Below are positions 1-8,021 of a stretch of DNA of 64,000 nucleotides, in pieces. The number at the start of each line of letters is the position of its first letter. Position 1 is the first letter of the stretch. The stretch comes from Nitrospira sp. (GTDB lineage Bacteria; Nitrospirota; Nitrospiria; Nitrospirales; UBA8639). The position numbers and the translations under genes were made by a program. The notes under the pieces were generated by a model. The model saw only the letters and a program-made list of their open reading frames with translations. It made no database searches and was not told the DNA's origin. The stretch is from NCBI GenBank assembly GCA_024760505.1, contig CP058931.1, positions 2,428,001-2,492,000 on the forward strand, read 5' to 3'.

Positions 1-1
1 T

Positions 2-448
2 CCCTATGAGACTTGGGATTCTTTTCGAGATGAGGCTCGTCGATTATGGGAGTTGTATCGCCCTATAGCTAAACCCAAAAATATTACACGCCTTGCCCTC
101 AGATATATTAATAAGCTGGATCTCCCTCTGCCTCTTGGAGATTTTAAGGATTATCTAAGAACAGTTCCGGAAATTTCTCCTGACATGACACAAGGGTTAA
201 GCGGGTACTTTATGCAATTGCAGTTACCACAAGCCGATTTAGATGCGCTCCTGGTATTAAATCAAACACTCATTCCTCCGCCAGAACCCAGTATTGTCTC
301 TGTTGTCTTGGATTTTGACTTATTTTGCAAAGACAATGTTCCCAACGAAGATCAAGATATTTGGAAACGTTTTGAGGTTCTACGAAAAAGAAAAAATAAA
401 GTTTTTGAGGCCTGTATAACAGATAAAACCAGGAGGTTGATCACCTAA
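2..448 (+). CDS. TIGR04255 family protein, 3' part (5' end outside window)
   Basis: The frame is already open at base 2 and reads through to a TAA at 446-448, so the gene starts upstream of the window; the TTG at 53 is not a real start. Visible are about 148 C-terminal residues. The block with a W..F...A..LW..Y pattern followed by RLALRYINKLDLP matches my memory of the sporadically distributed TIGR04255 family (function unknown, usually about 250 residues). The stop overlaps the ATG of the next gene by one base, so it heads a translationally coupled three-gene cassette. The DNA is clearly more AT-rich than most of the window, which suggests transfer. The family call rests on pattern memory only. 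Confidence 0.7.
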   Translation, partial: PYETWDSFRDEARRLWELYRPIAKPKNITRLALRYINKLDLPLPLGDFKDYLRTVPEISPDMTQGLSGYFMQLQLPQADLDALLVLNQTLIPPPEPSIVSVVLDFDLFCKDNVPNEDQDIWKRFEVLRKRKNKVFEACITDKTRRLIT

Positions 449-741
449 TGCCTACCCTGATGATTCCACAACCAAGGAATTTTCCTCTTTATCAACCCCT
501 GACATCGGATTCAATAACCCGTCCTCCATTACATGGCTCCGCCGGACAAGAACTAGTACGCTTGGAAGAAAAACTTTTGGAATATTGGAAAATCAGTTGT
601 GAGCAAATCCATATCCTTCGCGAAGCTCACGAAACAATTAATTATCAGGCTATGCTCTCTAAGAAGACGTTTATAGTCCCGATTCGCTATTACCTTCGTG
701 GTCGAGGCGAGCCTCTTGCCTATCAAGTCGACGACAAATAA
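448..741 (+). CDS. Small hypothetical protein, middle gene of TIGR04255 cassette
   Basis: A 97-residue protein I do not recognise. The ATG shares its A with the preceding stop (TAATG), and its own stop shares its last A with the next ATG, so all three genes look translationally coupled. The middle (residues about 30-60) is rich in E, L, K and I and probably helical (LVRLEEKLLEYW). There is no signal peptide, membrane segment or cysteine pair, so it is probably cytoplasmic and may be a partner of the flanking products. The unusual overlap and absence of a competing frame support it as real. Confidence 0.65.
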   Translation: MPTLMIPQPRNFPLYQPLTSDSITRPPLHGSAGQELVRLEEKLLEYWKISCEQIHILREAHETINYQAMLSKKTFIVPIRYYLRGRGEPLAYQVDDK

Positions 742-1259
742 TGATTGAGCCATTCTGGGACCAGATCGATGGTTCATCTCTCAGACAAGGCGATTATTTG
801 CCTGATTGCTATGTCCCTATATTTCTTGATCCAGTTGTTGGGCCAGACCCTCAGAATGTTCCCATAGATGTTTTTAACCTGATTGTTATCACACAAAGTT
901 GCGATCTTGAGCAAAGCAAAGTCCGCCTTGTGGCTGTGTGCCCCATTTTTTCCATTGAGGATTTCGAGAAAAGAAATCCCGAGTTCAAGAAAAAAGGTAG
1001 GTGGAATGAAGTTCGGAAAGGAAGGTTGGAAGGGCTTCACATGCTTGGCGCACAAAATAATCCCACAAATAATCGAGAAGCTTTTGTCGTGGATTTTCGA
1101 GAAATCTATAGTCTTCCCTTTGAGTATTTAGTCAAACATGCCGGAGAATTAAACTCTCGTTGGAGGTTGAAATCTCCCTTTCTTGAACATTTCTCTCAAG
1201 CATTTGCACGCTTCTTCATGCGGGTTGGGCTACCATCTACCATTCCAGAATTTCAATGA
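741..1259 (+). CDS. Hypothetical protein, third gene of TIGR04255 cassette
   Basis: A 172-residue protein without a named family that I can assign. The N-terminal half carries LIVITQSCDLEQ, a hydrophobic strand followed by SCDL that looks like a conserved core. The C-terminus ends in a helical FSQAFARFFMRVGLP stretch. No signal peptide or membrane span is seen. It starts on the last base of the preceding stop, so it should be made with the two upstream proteins. It is AT-rich like the rest of the cassette. Cys52 and its surrounding SCDL are the only residues that look catalytic or metal-binding; that is a guess. Confidence 0.65.
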   Translation: MIEPFWDQIDGSSLRQGDYLPDCYVPIFLDPVVGPDPQNVPIDVFNLIVITQSCDLEQSKVRLVAVCPIFSIEDFEKRNPEFKKKGRWNEVRKGRLEGLHMLGAQNNPTNNREAFVVDFREIYSLPFEYLVKHAGELNSRWRLKSPFLEHFSQAFARFFMRVGLPSTIPEFQ

Positions 1260-1510
1260 ACAATTTACCTCCCCAAAATCACGAGATAGACAGAGAAAGA
1301 AATTAACCGTATGCCTGTTGAGGTTTCCTGTGCGGAACTCCATTGTTCTAGGGTATCGGAGTGCCGGCAGAGGCCCTCATTATGAATTTAGAAGTTGGGC
1401 TCAATAACCCATTCATCTGGCTGCCTGCTAAATATGATGGATCAATCACCTCGATCTTAATTCATTGCGATTGTCATCGCTTTGCCCTCTGGATTGAGGT
1501 ATGATTCTCT

Positions 1511-2002
1511 ATGGTGATGAAACGACTTTCTCTTACACTCCCTTTCCTGTGTGGAATCCTTTTTCTTATCGGATGCACTTCTCTTCCGGCTTTGTCTGTC
1601 CAGCCTGAATCGCCGGAAGTTCTGCTGGTTAATATCACTCCGTTAAACGCCACGATGTTTGAACAACGCTTGCAAGTCGACTTGCGCGTTCGGAATCCCA
1701 ATGATTTTGATCTAGAGGTCACCGGCCTTGACTTTACTCTGCACCTCAATGATCAACGACTCGCCCGTGGCCTGACAAATAAGACCTCGACCATTCCGAG
1801 GCTGGGGAATGCCGTCATTTCCGTTGAGACCACGACCTCCACACTCGATGTAATACGACACCTCCTAAAGCTCTCCCAACGGCAGGAAGTCTCCTATCAG
1901 GTCGACGGTTTCCTATATGTACAAGGAGCCCGCTTACCCTTTGAAAACAAGGGGGTGTTGCTTGACACCAACGAAATTTCCGGCTCATCTCCTGGTTCAT
2001 GA
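1511..2002 (+). CDS. LEA type 2 (WHy-like) lipoprotein
   Basis: A 163-residue exported lipoprotein. The signal peptide ends in LIGC (Cys22), a lipobox, so it should be anchored in the outer membrane or periplasmic face. Residues about 45-150 form a beta-rich domain with VDLRVRNPNDFDLEVTGLDF, typical of LEA2/WHy domains (Late embryogenesis abundant type 2) found in bacterial lipoproteins linked to desiccation or envelope stress. Start is ATG at 1511 with an alternative ATG at 1517; the second gives a more usual MKRL signal start. It is alone, with about 250 bases upstream free of genes. Confidence 0.8.
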   Translation: MVMKRLSLTLPFLCGILFLIGCTSLPALSVQPESPEVLLVNITPLNATMFEQRLQVDLRVRNPNDFDLEVTGLDFTLHLNDQRLARGLTNKTSTIPRLGNAVISVETTTSTLDVIRHLLKLSQRQEVSYQVDGFLYVQGARLPFENKGVLLDTNEISGSSPGS

Positions 2003-2501
2003 ATGAGCACTTGCTCCCTTCTTAGAGGTATTTCTCCTCCAGAATTTTTATCAGACAGCCTATACCGCCTCATTTTAAAAAAAAGTGCAACATCAGTTAT
2101 TGATGTGGGAATTGAATTTTCATAACCCCTCTTAGTAAAGGGGGGTGTTGAATAATTATAATTTTCAAGGGCATATTGACCCACGGGCACGTTCCATATC
2201 AGATGCCTCGGGGCGGTTCAAAAAAGCATGCCCTGAGCCTTTCGAAGGGTTCGTCCAGCAAGGCCGCAGTCATTTTTGCGCGCAGAGCCTACTTTCAGTA
2301 CGTGAGCACGGAAAAATGGCGACCTGCCTGCGCGAAGCCGCTCCGGCGAAGGCAGGGAACGCCGCTGGCGGCTTTTTTCAACAGCCCCTAAAGAGGAAAA
2401 CACAATTTTTGCCCATAATTGCTTGTGGTCTTCCTCCTCGGGCACAATCTATTTCGATTGGAATGACATTTATCCCAAGTCAGGGAAAGGAAATAATCCA
2501 T
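2003..2501. repeat. Intergenic region with dispersed repeat motifs
   Basis: No gene is convincing here, although a frame is open from 2145 into the next gene. At about 2230-2250 it contains cctgagcctttcgaagggt, a version of the widely dispersed CTGAGC-TTCGAAGG motif; a relative (cctgagtcttatcgaaggg) occurs at about 60839-60857. It ends with a GC-rich inverted segment (ccgctggcggc) and a tttttcaacagcccc stretch at about 2374-2392, of the kind seen in multicopy repeats. The repeat nature is inferred from these motifs; only partial matches lie in this window. Confidence 0.45.
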
Positions 2502-3047
2502 ATGAGTTTGTTTGTTGATCGGATGATACGTGCGGCTAAACTCGATGTACACCTCTATGAAGAGGTGGAAGCGGATAGGCGATCGATGGGCCAGGCGATG
2601 AGCGTCGTGCTGCTATCCAGTCTGGCCGGCGGTATCGGGTTTATGCAAGAGGCCGGTTTGATGGGACTGGTCATTGGTACGGTCGGGTCCCTGCTTGGAT
2701 GGTATGTCTGGGCGCTCATGACCTACCTCATTGGCACGAAACTTCTTCCCGAACCGCAAACCCACGCGGATCATGGTGAACTCTTACGGACGATCGGCTT
2801 TTCGAGTGCCCCTGGCCTGATTCGAGTGTTCGGCATTATTCCGGGCCTCAGCGGGTTTGTGAACCTTCTTGCCGGTGTATGGATGCTCGTGGCCATGGTC
2901 ATTGCCGTGCGCCAAGCCTTGGATTATCAGAGCACCTACCGCGCCATTGGGGTGTGTCTTATCGGCTGGATTGTTCAGGCCGTCTTGCTCGCGTTGCTTG
3001 TGACCACGATGGGCGGGGTTCCTGAACTCATGCTGGAGCAACCGTGA
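2502..3047 (+). CDS. YIP1 family membrane protein
   Basis: A 181-residue integral membrane protein with about four or five hydrophobic segments from residue 28 onward. The layout fits the YIP1/DUF1282-type family (PF04893): a short cytoplasmic N-terminus, a glycine-rich first span, a TIGFSSAPGLIRVFGIIPGL core and paired C-terminal spans. The start was placed at ATG 2502 because it follows an AGGGAAAGGAA site and the upstream open frame crosses repeat-like DNA. The role of bacterial members is not established; eukaryotic relatives act in membrane traffic. It stands alone. Confidence 0.75.
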   Translation: MSLFVDRMIRAAKLDVHLYEEVEADRRSMGQAMSVVLLSSLAGGIGFMQEAGLMGLVIGTVGSLLGWYVWALMTYLIGTKLLPEPQTHADHGELLRTIGFSSAPGLIRVFGIIPGLSGFVNLLAGVWMLVAMVIAVRQALDYQSTYRAIGVCLIGWIVQAVLLALLVTTMGGVPELMLEQP

Positions 3048-3093
3048 CCTCTCTCAACAGATCTTTTGAAAATGATCGGCCGTCCCGGGGTGT

Positions 3094-4086
3094 GTGATGA
3101 CATGCTCCTGGTCCCGCGCGAAGTCCCTGCAAGCCACCTGGCGATTCTACGGAGCCGCACTCGCCGGCATGACACTCTGGTTGGGATGTGCTTCGTCGCC
3201 GTCCGGAGTGGCTCCGGGTTCCTGTGAGGTCTCTAACCTGCAGACGGCCGATCTTCCTGAGCAGGGGATCTCCGCTCACCGCGGGGGGCAGTTGGGATGT
3301 CCGGTGAACACGAACGGTGCGTTTCAGCGGGCAATCTGCCTTGGCGTTCACCAGATTGAACTGGATGTGCGATCGACTGCGGATGCCGTACTTGTTGTTT
3401 CACATGATGATCGCGTGACAGACGAGCAGGGGCGAACGCTGCGCATTTCCGAGTCGACTCTCGCCCAAGTCCAAAGCCTGCAGCTTGGGCCCTGTGCAGG
3501 CGAGGAGGCCGGACAGCGTATTCCCACATTTGAAGAGGCTCTTGCCGTTATGCCGCACAATATCTGGATCAATGTGGATATCAAACAGAACAATCCTCTG
3601 GTCGGGAGGCTCGTTGCCGAGACGGTCGCCAAAGCCCAACGCTTCAACCAGATTATCTTCGGCGCGCGTGACGATACCGATCCGGCCGTGCGCCGCGTGG
3701 CAGGGAAGGCCGAAGAAGAGAGCTGGGTCGCCAACATGAGCCGGGAGATCTTTCGCTCCCAGTACGTTGACACCACTATTAATTCCTGTGATGAGTTTAT
3801 ACAGCTGTCTTTTCTTCGCGGGCGACCCAGCGTTGAGACCATGGATCCACTGAAGCAGGCAGGAATCCGTGTGAACTATTCATGGCTCGGGGATGAAGAC
3901 GAGAGCGAGCTCAGACAAGACCTGGGGGATCTGTTCGCCCGAGGGGTGGACTTTGTATTGGTTGATCATGTCGGGCAGTCCATGGAAGGGGCGTGCGCTT
4001 TGGGAATCACTCCGGTGGTTCCGCACTGGAATGGCACGTCTCCCTTCACTTGCAGCGAGCCTCCTCGCTGCGCACTTGCACGATGA
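3094..4086 (+). CDS. Glycerophosphodiester phosphodiesterase family lipoprotein/exported protein
   Basis: About 330 residues. GDPD enzymes hydrolyse glycerophosphodiesters to glycerol-3-phosphate and an alcohol using a Ca or Mg ion. Visible landmarks are AHRGG (about 61-65), a following N and an IELDVRSTADAVLVVSHDD block, which carries the E-x-D metal ligands and catalytic second His. Later NVDIK matches the third metal region. The N-terminus has a hydrophobic segment ending LWLGC, consistent with a lipoprotein. The start is GTG 3094 or ATG 3097. The C-terminal part is less conserved, so substrate is unknown. Confidence 0.82.
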   Translation: MMTCSWSRAKSLQATWRFYGAALAGMTLWLGCASSPSGVAPGSCEVSNLQTADLPEQGISAHRGGQLGCPVNTNGAFQRAICLGVHQIELDVRSTADAVLVVSHDDRVTDEQGRTLRISESTLAQVQSLQLGPCAGEEAGQRIPTFEEALAVMPHNIWINVDIKQNNPLVGRLVAETVAKAQRFNQIIFGARDDTDPAVRRVAGKAEEESWVANMSREIFRSQYVDTTINSCDEFIQLSFLRGRPSVETMDPLKQAGIRVNYSWLGDEDESELRQDLGDLFARGVDFVLVDHVGQSMEGACALGITPVVPHWNGTSPFTCSEPPRCALAR

Positions 4087-4172
4087 TTGTTCCCACTCCT
4101 TCTGTGGATCTTTCCGTTCACATTCTTTAAGAGAGCACTTCCATTTCTTATTCACCTGACGGCCCATGGAAC

Positions 4173-4931
4173 ATGATGAATCAATCGACCAGATTTGAAA
4201 TACCCGGAGCGGATTCTAAACGCATTGTCGGTGACCGCCTTTCCGGGCAGGAACGACAATTACTTTTTGTGACCGGTTTTCTTTCCAAGCGGTGGGGCAA
4301 TAAAAGCAAGGCTCTGGACGATTTGTGTAAGGAGCGAGGATGGGGATTTTGCTGTTTTGATTTTCGGGGTAATGGTGAATCAGAGGGCGCGTTCGCCGAC
4401 TATACGTTGCTCGATTGGCTTGCGGATGCGCGATGCGTGACGAAGATGCTGGACGATGGTCCGCCTGTGACCATTATCGGATCATCCTTAGGTGGCTGGC
4501 TGGCATGGCTCCTTGGACAGGAGTTTCCTCACGTGCAACAATTGGTGCTCCTGGCTCCGGCGTTTAATATGATGGGAAAACGCGCGCAGGATATTTCTCC
4601 TGAACGACGCCAACGGTGGCAGGAGACCGGATGGATGCCCTGGGACGATGACGCCTTGCACAAAGACTTTCCGCTCTCGTGGAAATGGGTGGAAGAAAGC
4701 GAGACCTTATGGGCCAGGCGATTAGATTCGCTCAAGAGGGTGCCCACACGCATTGTGCATGGACTTCAGGACGTAGTAATCCTTCCAAAAGGAAGCTGGG
4801 AATTTACCGAACACCTGCTCACACAAGATCCTCGATATCCTATCGAACTGCTTTTGAAGACCGGGGATCATCGGTTTAGCAGCCCCGCTAACCTTCAGAC
4901 ATTCCTGAATGTTGCTCAACAGCTTCAGTAG
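4173..4931 (+). CDS. Alpha/beta hydrolase
   Basis: A 252-residue single-domain serine hydrolase, without signal peptide. The nucleophile elbow is GSSLGG with Ser105; the oxyanion/FDFRGNGES region precedes it. The acid is probably the Asp in VHGLQDVV and the base the His in GDHRFS near the C-terminus. This arrangement resembles mycophenolic-acid acyl-glucuronide esterase/ABHD10-type thio- and carboxylesterases, though substrate cannot be read from sequence. Start is ATG 4173 (or the adjacent ATG 4176). It lies just after the GDPD gene, but the 86-base gap and lack of a clear site leave operon membership open. Confidence 0.82.
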   Translation: MMNQSTRFEIPGADSKRIVGDRLSGQERQLLFVTGFLSKRWGNKSKALDDLCKERGWGFCCFDFRGNGESEGAFADYTLLDWLADARCVTKMLDDGPPVTIIGSSLGGWLAWLLGQEFPHVQQLVLLAPAFNMMGKRAQDISPERRQRWQETGWMPWDDDALHKDFPLSWKWVEESETLWARRLDSLKRVPTRIVHGLQDVVILPKGSWEFTEHLLTQDPRYPIELLLKTGDHRFSSPANLQTFLNVAQQLQ

Positions 4932-5034
4932 GAAACCGGACCATGTTTTTTTTAACATCAGAGATTGTCTGCCACCTCCTTTCACCGCTGTTGCTTCCGC
5001 CGGAATTTTTAAACCCAGGAAAGGAATCATCACC

Positions 5035-5406
5035 ATGACTGCACCGAGCCATCCTCATGCCATTACCATTACGCCCAATCCGAATCGGGTTAGGGTGACG
5101 TTTAACGGAACCGTCGTTGCGGACACCAGCCGAGCGCTGACATTGCGGGAAGGCCCTGTGCCACCGGCTCAATACATCCCGCGTGAAGATGTGATCATGT
5201 CTTGCCTTCGCCCCACGACTCATTCCACCCACTGCCCTTTTAAGGGGGACGCATCGTATTTCAGCGTGAGCGTGAAGGGCAAAACAGTCGAGAATGCGGT
5301 CTGGACGTATGAGACTCCCTTAGCTTCTGTGGCCGACATCAAGGATTACGTGGCATTTTATCCAGAGAAGATGGATGCCATTGAGGAGCTTTCTCCCGCC
5401 TCATGA
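5035..5406 (+). CDS. DUF427 domain-containing protein
   Basis: A 123-residue cytoplasmic protein of the DUF427 family (PF04248). Typical features are VVADTSRALTLREGPVPPAQYIPREDV, then the CP(F)KGDASYFSV turn and a C-terminal VAFYPEKMD. The family is a compact beta-barrel of unknown activity. The ATG at 5035 follows AGGAAAGGA; the longer open frame upstream lacks such a site and extends into the previous gene. Nothing in the neighbours points to a pathway. Confidence 0.85.
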   Translation: MTAPSHPHAITITPNPNRVRVTFNGTVVADTSRALTLREGPVPPAQYIPREDVIMSCLRPTTHSTHCPFKGDASYFSVSVKGKTVENAVWTYETPLASVADIKDYVAFYPEKMDAIEELSPAS

Positions 5407-5605
5407 TGTTTAAGGATTGAACCCTTTTGGATTCAATGCGGTTTTTCCCACACGATGACATCATGTGCCCAAAAGTCCTGCGTGGTCATTGCCAGGTAAT
5501 CAGAGCAAGGCTATTTTTTATTGCCTTTTTCAATTAGGATAGTTGTGTCTCGTCTCTAGGACAAACATCTTCATCATTATTCACTTTTTCCCGGGGAGGT
5601 ACATT

Positions 5606-5929
5606 ATGCCGATCTATGTGAGTTTAGTGAATTTTACCCATGACGGGCTGATGACCATGAAGGCCAAGGGTGTGCAGCGGTCGGACATGGTGAAGAAAAA
5701 TGTCGAATCCTTGGGCGGGAAAATGCTGCATGCCTTTTATTGCCTGGGGGAATATGATGTGGTGGCCATTTTAGAGTTTCCTAATAATCGGGCGGCTATG
5801 AAGGCCGGAGTGCTCAATGCCTCAATGGGACATATTCGCATCAAGACGATGCCGGCGGTATCCCGCGATGAGTGGAAATCGGTCTTGAGTGAAACGTGGG
5901 GCAAATCCAAAAAGAAGAAGCGAGGGTGA
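5606..5929 (+). CDS. GYD domain-containing protein
   Basis: A 107-residue protein of the GYD family (PF08734), ferredoxin-like small proteins of unknown function. The signature is GGKMLHAFYCLGEYDVVAILEFP, where G-E-Y-D replaces the usual G-x-Y-D. The start ATG 5606 has a strong GGGGAGG site six bases upstream. The C-terminal tail KSKKKKR is basic. It is a single gene with about 200 bases free on either side. Confidence 0.85.
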   Translation: MPIYVSLVNFTHDGLMTMKAKGVQRSDMVKKNVESLGGKMLHAFYCLGEYDVVAILEFPNNRAAMKAGVLNASMGHIRIKTMPAVSRDEWKSVLSETWGKSKKKKRG

Positions 5930-6152
5930 CCTGTTCTTCAGCTCAACTGGCATCGAGCCGGGTAATGCGTGATTTTTCTGATCTCTAAGGGGTGAGGCCT
6001 AGATTGCCTTCAATTGCGTATCCGTTTCATTGCATGCTCGTGGTTGTGCAGCTAGGCCTTTTGCCCTCATAATCTTTCATCAGGCCTTTAGAGCCTAATT
6101 GTCGGTGATCACCGTTGACGAACAGATTCATCCTGTCAGAAGGAGGTATCGT

Positions 6153-6512
6153 ATGGGGCCAACGAAAGCTGTCGTAAAAGACTGTGGGATCTATGATGCG
6201 AAAACCGGGAATTTGATTAAGGATGGGTTTCCTACCCCTGAGTCGATCCAGGATTATGCTGCTCATCATTATCTTGTGCTCCCTGTGGTCAATAAAGATT
6301 GTCAACCGTGGTTGCTCGATGGCCAACCGATTTTTTGCCTACGTGGCACCCGCTATGAAAACGTCAAGGACGAAGTGTTGCATCTGGCACGATGTCCGGA
6401 TTGTGGGGGTATGGGCATCCGGGATGATGAACCGGTAGTTGAATCTGATTGTATCCGGTGCGTGTCCTGCGGCCATGAGTTTGATACCCGATTGGAGATG
6501 ATGGAAAGTTAG
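6153..6512 (+). CDS. Hypothetical zinc-ribbon protein
   Basis: A 119-residue protein with two CxxC pairs near the C-terminus, CPDCGG and CVSCGH, which would form a zinc ribbon. The N-terminal two thirds contain no motif that I recognise. The ATG at 6153 has a full AGGAGGT site five bases upstream; a longer frame from 6099 exists but lacks one. Probably cytoplasmic. Function is unknown; a nucleic-acid or protein-binding adaptor is possible. Confidence 0.75.
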   Translation: MGPTKAVVKDCGIYDAKTGNLIKDGFPTPESIQDYAAHHYLVLPVVNKDCQPWLLDGQPIFCLRGTRYENVKDEVLHLARCPDCGGMGIRDDEPVVESDCIRCVSCGHEFDTRLEMMES

Positions 6513-6834
6513 AGTGAGGGGTTCGGCTAGAATCCTGTATAGATTTTTTCTCTGATTTCGCCTGGGAGGATCATGTTGGATAGCGATTTCCATGAAGGTC
6601 ACAGGAGACCACTTAGTCTCAGACAATCTACCTTTGGTTTGAGGAGACCCCGGTCTGTCCAATTCTGGCATCATGCTATTTCCCTCCGAACGTGCATTCA
6701 GCCATGCCCTCCACAATTTCTCTTGGATATGACTCACACTGATCTTTGGTGGATTGCCAGTTCTCTCGGTAAATTAGCGGGTATCTCGAATGTCCGGAGA
6801 TATGTCCGCTCCATCCCATTGCCGGAGAAAAGAT
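6513..6834. other. Intergenic region, no clear gene
   Basis: About 320 bases. A 100-codon frame begins at 6573 behind GGGAGG, but its product is low in hydrophobic residues, matches nothing I know and overlaps the Cys/His gene at 6835, so I treat it as chance. Confidence 0.4.
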
Positions 6835-7002
6835 ATGCCCAATGCGAAACGGGAAAAGCCCTGCTATTTGTGTAAGGAAGCAGGGTCGGAAAGTCTAAGT
6901 TATTTGGTGTGTATACAATGCTCCCGGCATTTTTGTCGTCTTCATGGTGACCCGCAAATGGATGAATGTATCAAATGCCTGGAAGGCAACGAAGAAACCT
7001 AG
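6835..7002 (+). CDS. 55-residue Cys/His-rich mini-protein (copy 1)
   Basis: A 55-residue protein whose cysteines and histidines follow the pattern CYLC-x12-CIQC-x2-HFC-x2-H-x5-DEC-x2-C and which ends EGNEET. This would hold two zinc ions in a small treble-clef or AN1-like fold. A second gene at 10798 encodes a product of the same length with the same spacing and the same last residues (GDEET), which shows it is real and under selection. The ATG at 6835 follows CCGGAGA. Function is unknown. Confidence 0.75.
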   Translation: MPNAKREKPCYLCKEAGSESLSYLVCIQCSRHFCRLHGDPQMDECIKCLEGNEET

Positions 7003-7134
7003 AGGGGGGCTGAAAAAAACAGGGTTTTCACAATTGCTGGACCCGGAGGAGTCTTCGAAGAATCTGTTCTGAGCGAAGCAGGGTGCGTAGTAAGAACAGA
7101 AGTTACACTCCTAAGCCCGTAACGAAGTCTGACA

Positions 7135-7992
7135 TTAAAGGCGAGCGTCTCGCGTGTCCGGCGTCTCCAGGCTAATCCGGCCCAGCGTGCCATTGCGGAA
7201 TTCCGTCAAGAGAATTTTTGCCGCTTTTTCCCGATCCAATTCTCCCCCCTTTCCTTTCCGCAGACATCCGCGTTTTGTGGCGATGGCTTCGAGCACGCCC
7301 GTGCTATCCAGCCCGTCTGTGAGGAAGCCATAGCGTTTCGTCAGCAGAGTAGGATAGCGCGCGAGAAGGATGGTGACAAGAAACTCGGCGATTTCTTCCT
7401 CGACCATCACCTTGGCGGTGACTGCATGGATGGTCGCGAGCATGAGGCCCACCAGGGGGTCTTCGATTTTTGGCCACAGGAGGCCGGGTGAGTCGATGAG
7501 CGTCATGTGGTCGTTCAGGGTGTGGCGTTGCTGGACTTTCGTTACGGCGGGTTCGTTGCCGACTTTAGCAAGGCGGCGTTTGAGCAGGCTATTCATGAGC
7601 GTGGATTTGCCGACGTTGGGGATGCCCATGATCAGCATGCGAAGCGGCTTGCTGGCGCTGTGACGATGCGGGGCCAGGAGCTGACAGAGACCGGGCACTT
7701 TGGCGGCCTGGCCAGCTTGGTGACAGGAGAGGGCGACGGCATTGACGTCAGGTTCCCGGTTGAATTCGGTCAGCCAGGCTTGAGTGACGGTGGGGTCGGC
7801 GAGATCGGCTTTGTTGAGTATCTTCAAGCAGGGGCGCTGGCGGTGCAGCCGCAGTTCCGTGATCAACGGATTGCTGCTGGCGTCCGGCATGCGCGCATCC
7901 AGTATTTCGACCAGGACATCGATGGCTTCCATCGCTTTGGCCGCTTCCTTGCGCGCGACATTCATGTGGCCGGGAAACCATTGTATGGACAT
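7135..7992 (-). CDS. rbgA: Ribosome biogenesis GTPase YlqF/RbgA
   Basis: A 285-residue circularly permuted GTPase that helps late assembly of the 50S subunit. The G motifs appear in permuted order: NKAD (G4, residues 60-63), then GIPNVGKS (G1, 123-130), the G2 threonine region and DSPG (G3, 167-170). The N-terminal IQWFPGHM is the family hallmark. The C-terminal RNA-binding helices are present, so the gene looks intact. It lies 29 bases after the helicase gene on the same strand and is probably co-transcribed with it. Cytoplasmic. Confidence 0.95.
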   Translation of the reverse strand: MSIQWFPGHMNVARKEAAKAMEAIDVLVEILDARMPDASSNPLITELRLHRQRPCLKILNKADLADPTVTQAWLTEFNREPDVNAVALSCHQAGQAAKVPGLCQLLAPHRHSASKPLRMLIMGIPNVGKSTLMNSLLKRRLAKVGNEPAVTKVQQRHTLNDHMTLIDSPGLLWPKIEDPLVGLMLATIHAVTAKVMVEEEIAEFLVTILLARYPTLLTKRYGFLTDGLDSTGVLEAIATKRGCLRKGKGGELDREKAAKILLTEFRNGTLGRISLETPDTRDARL

Positions 7993-8021
7993 AGGGACGA
8001 GGCTTCCTGGTAAAAATGACC

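Noticed and set aside
53..448. TTG at 53 as start of a 131-residue gene
   Set aside because: The frame is open back to the window edge and the upstream residues fit the family, so the gene begins outside.
2145..2501. N-terminal extension of the YIP1-like gene from 2145
   Set aside because: It crosses repeat-like DNA and has no site, whereas 2502 has one.
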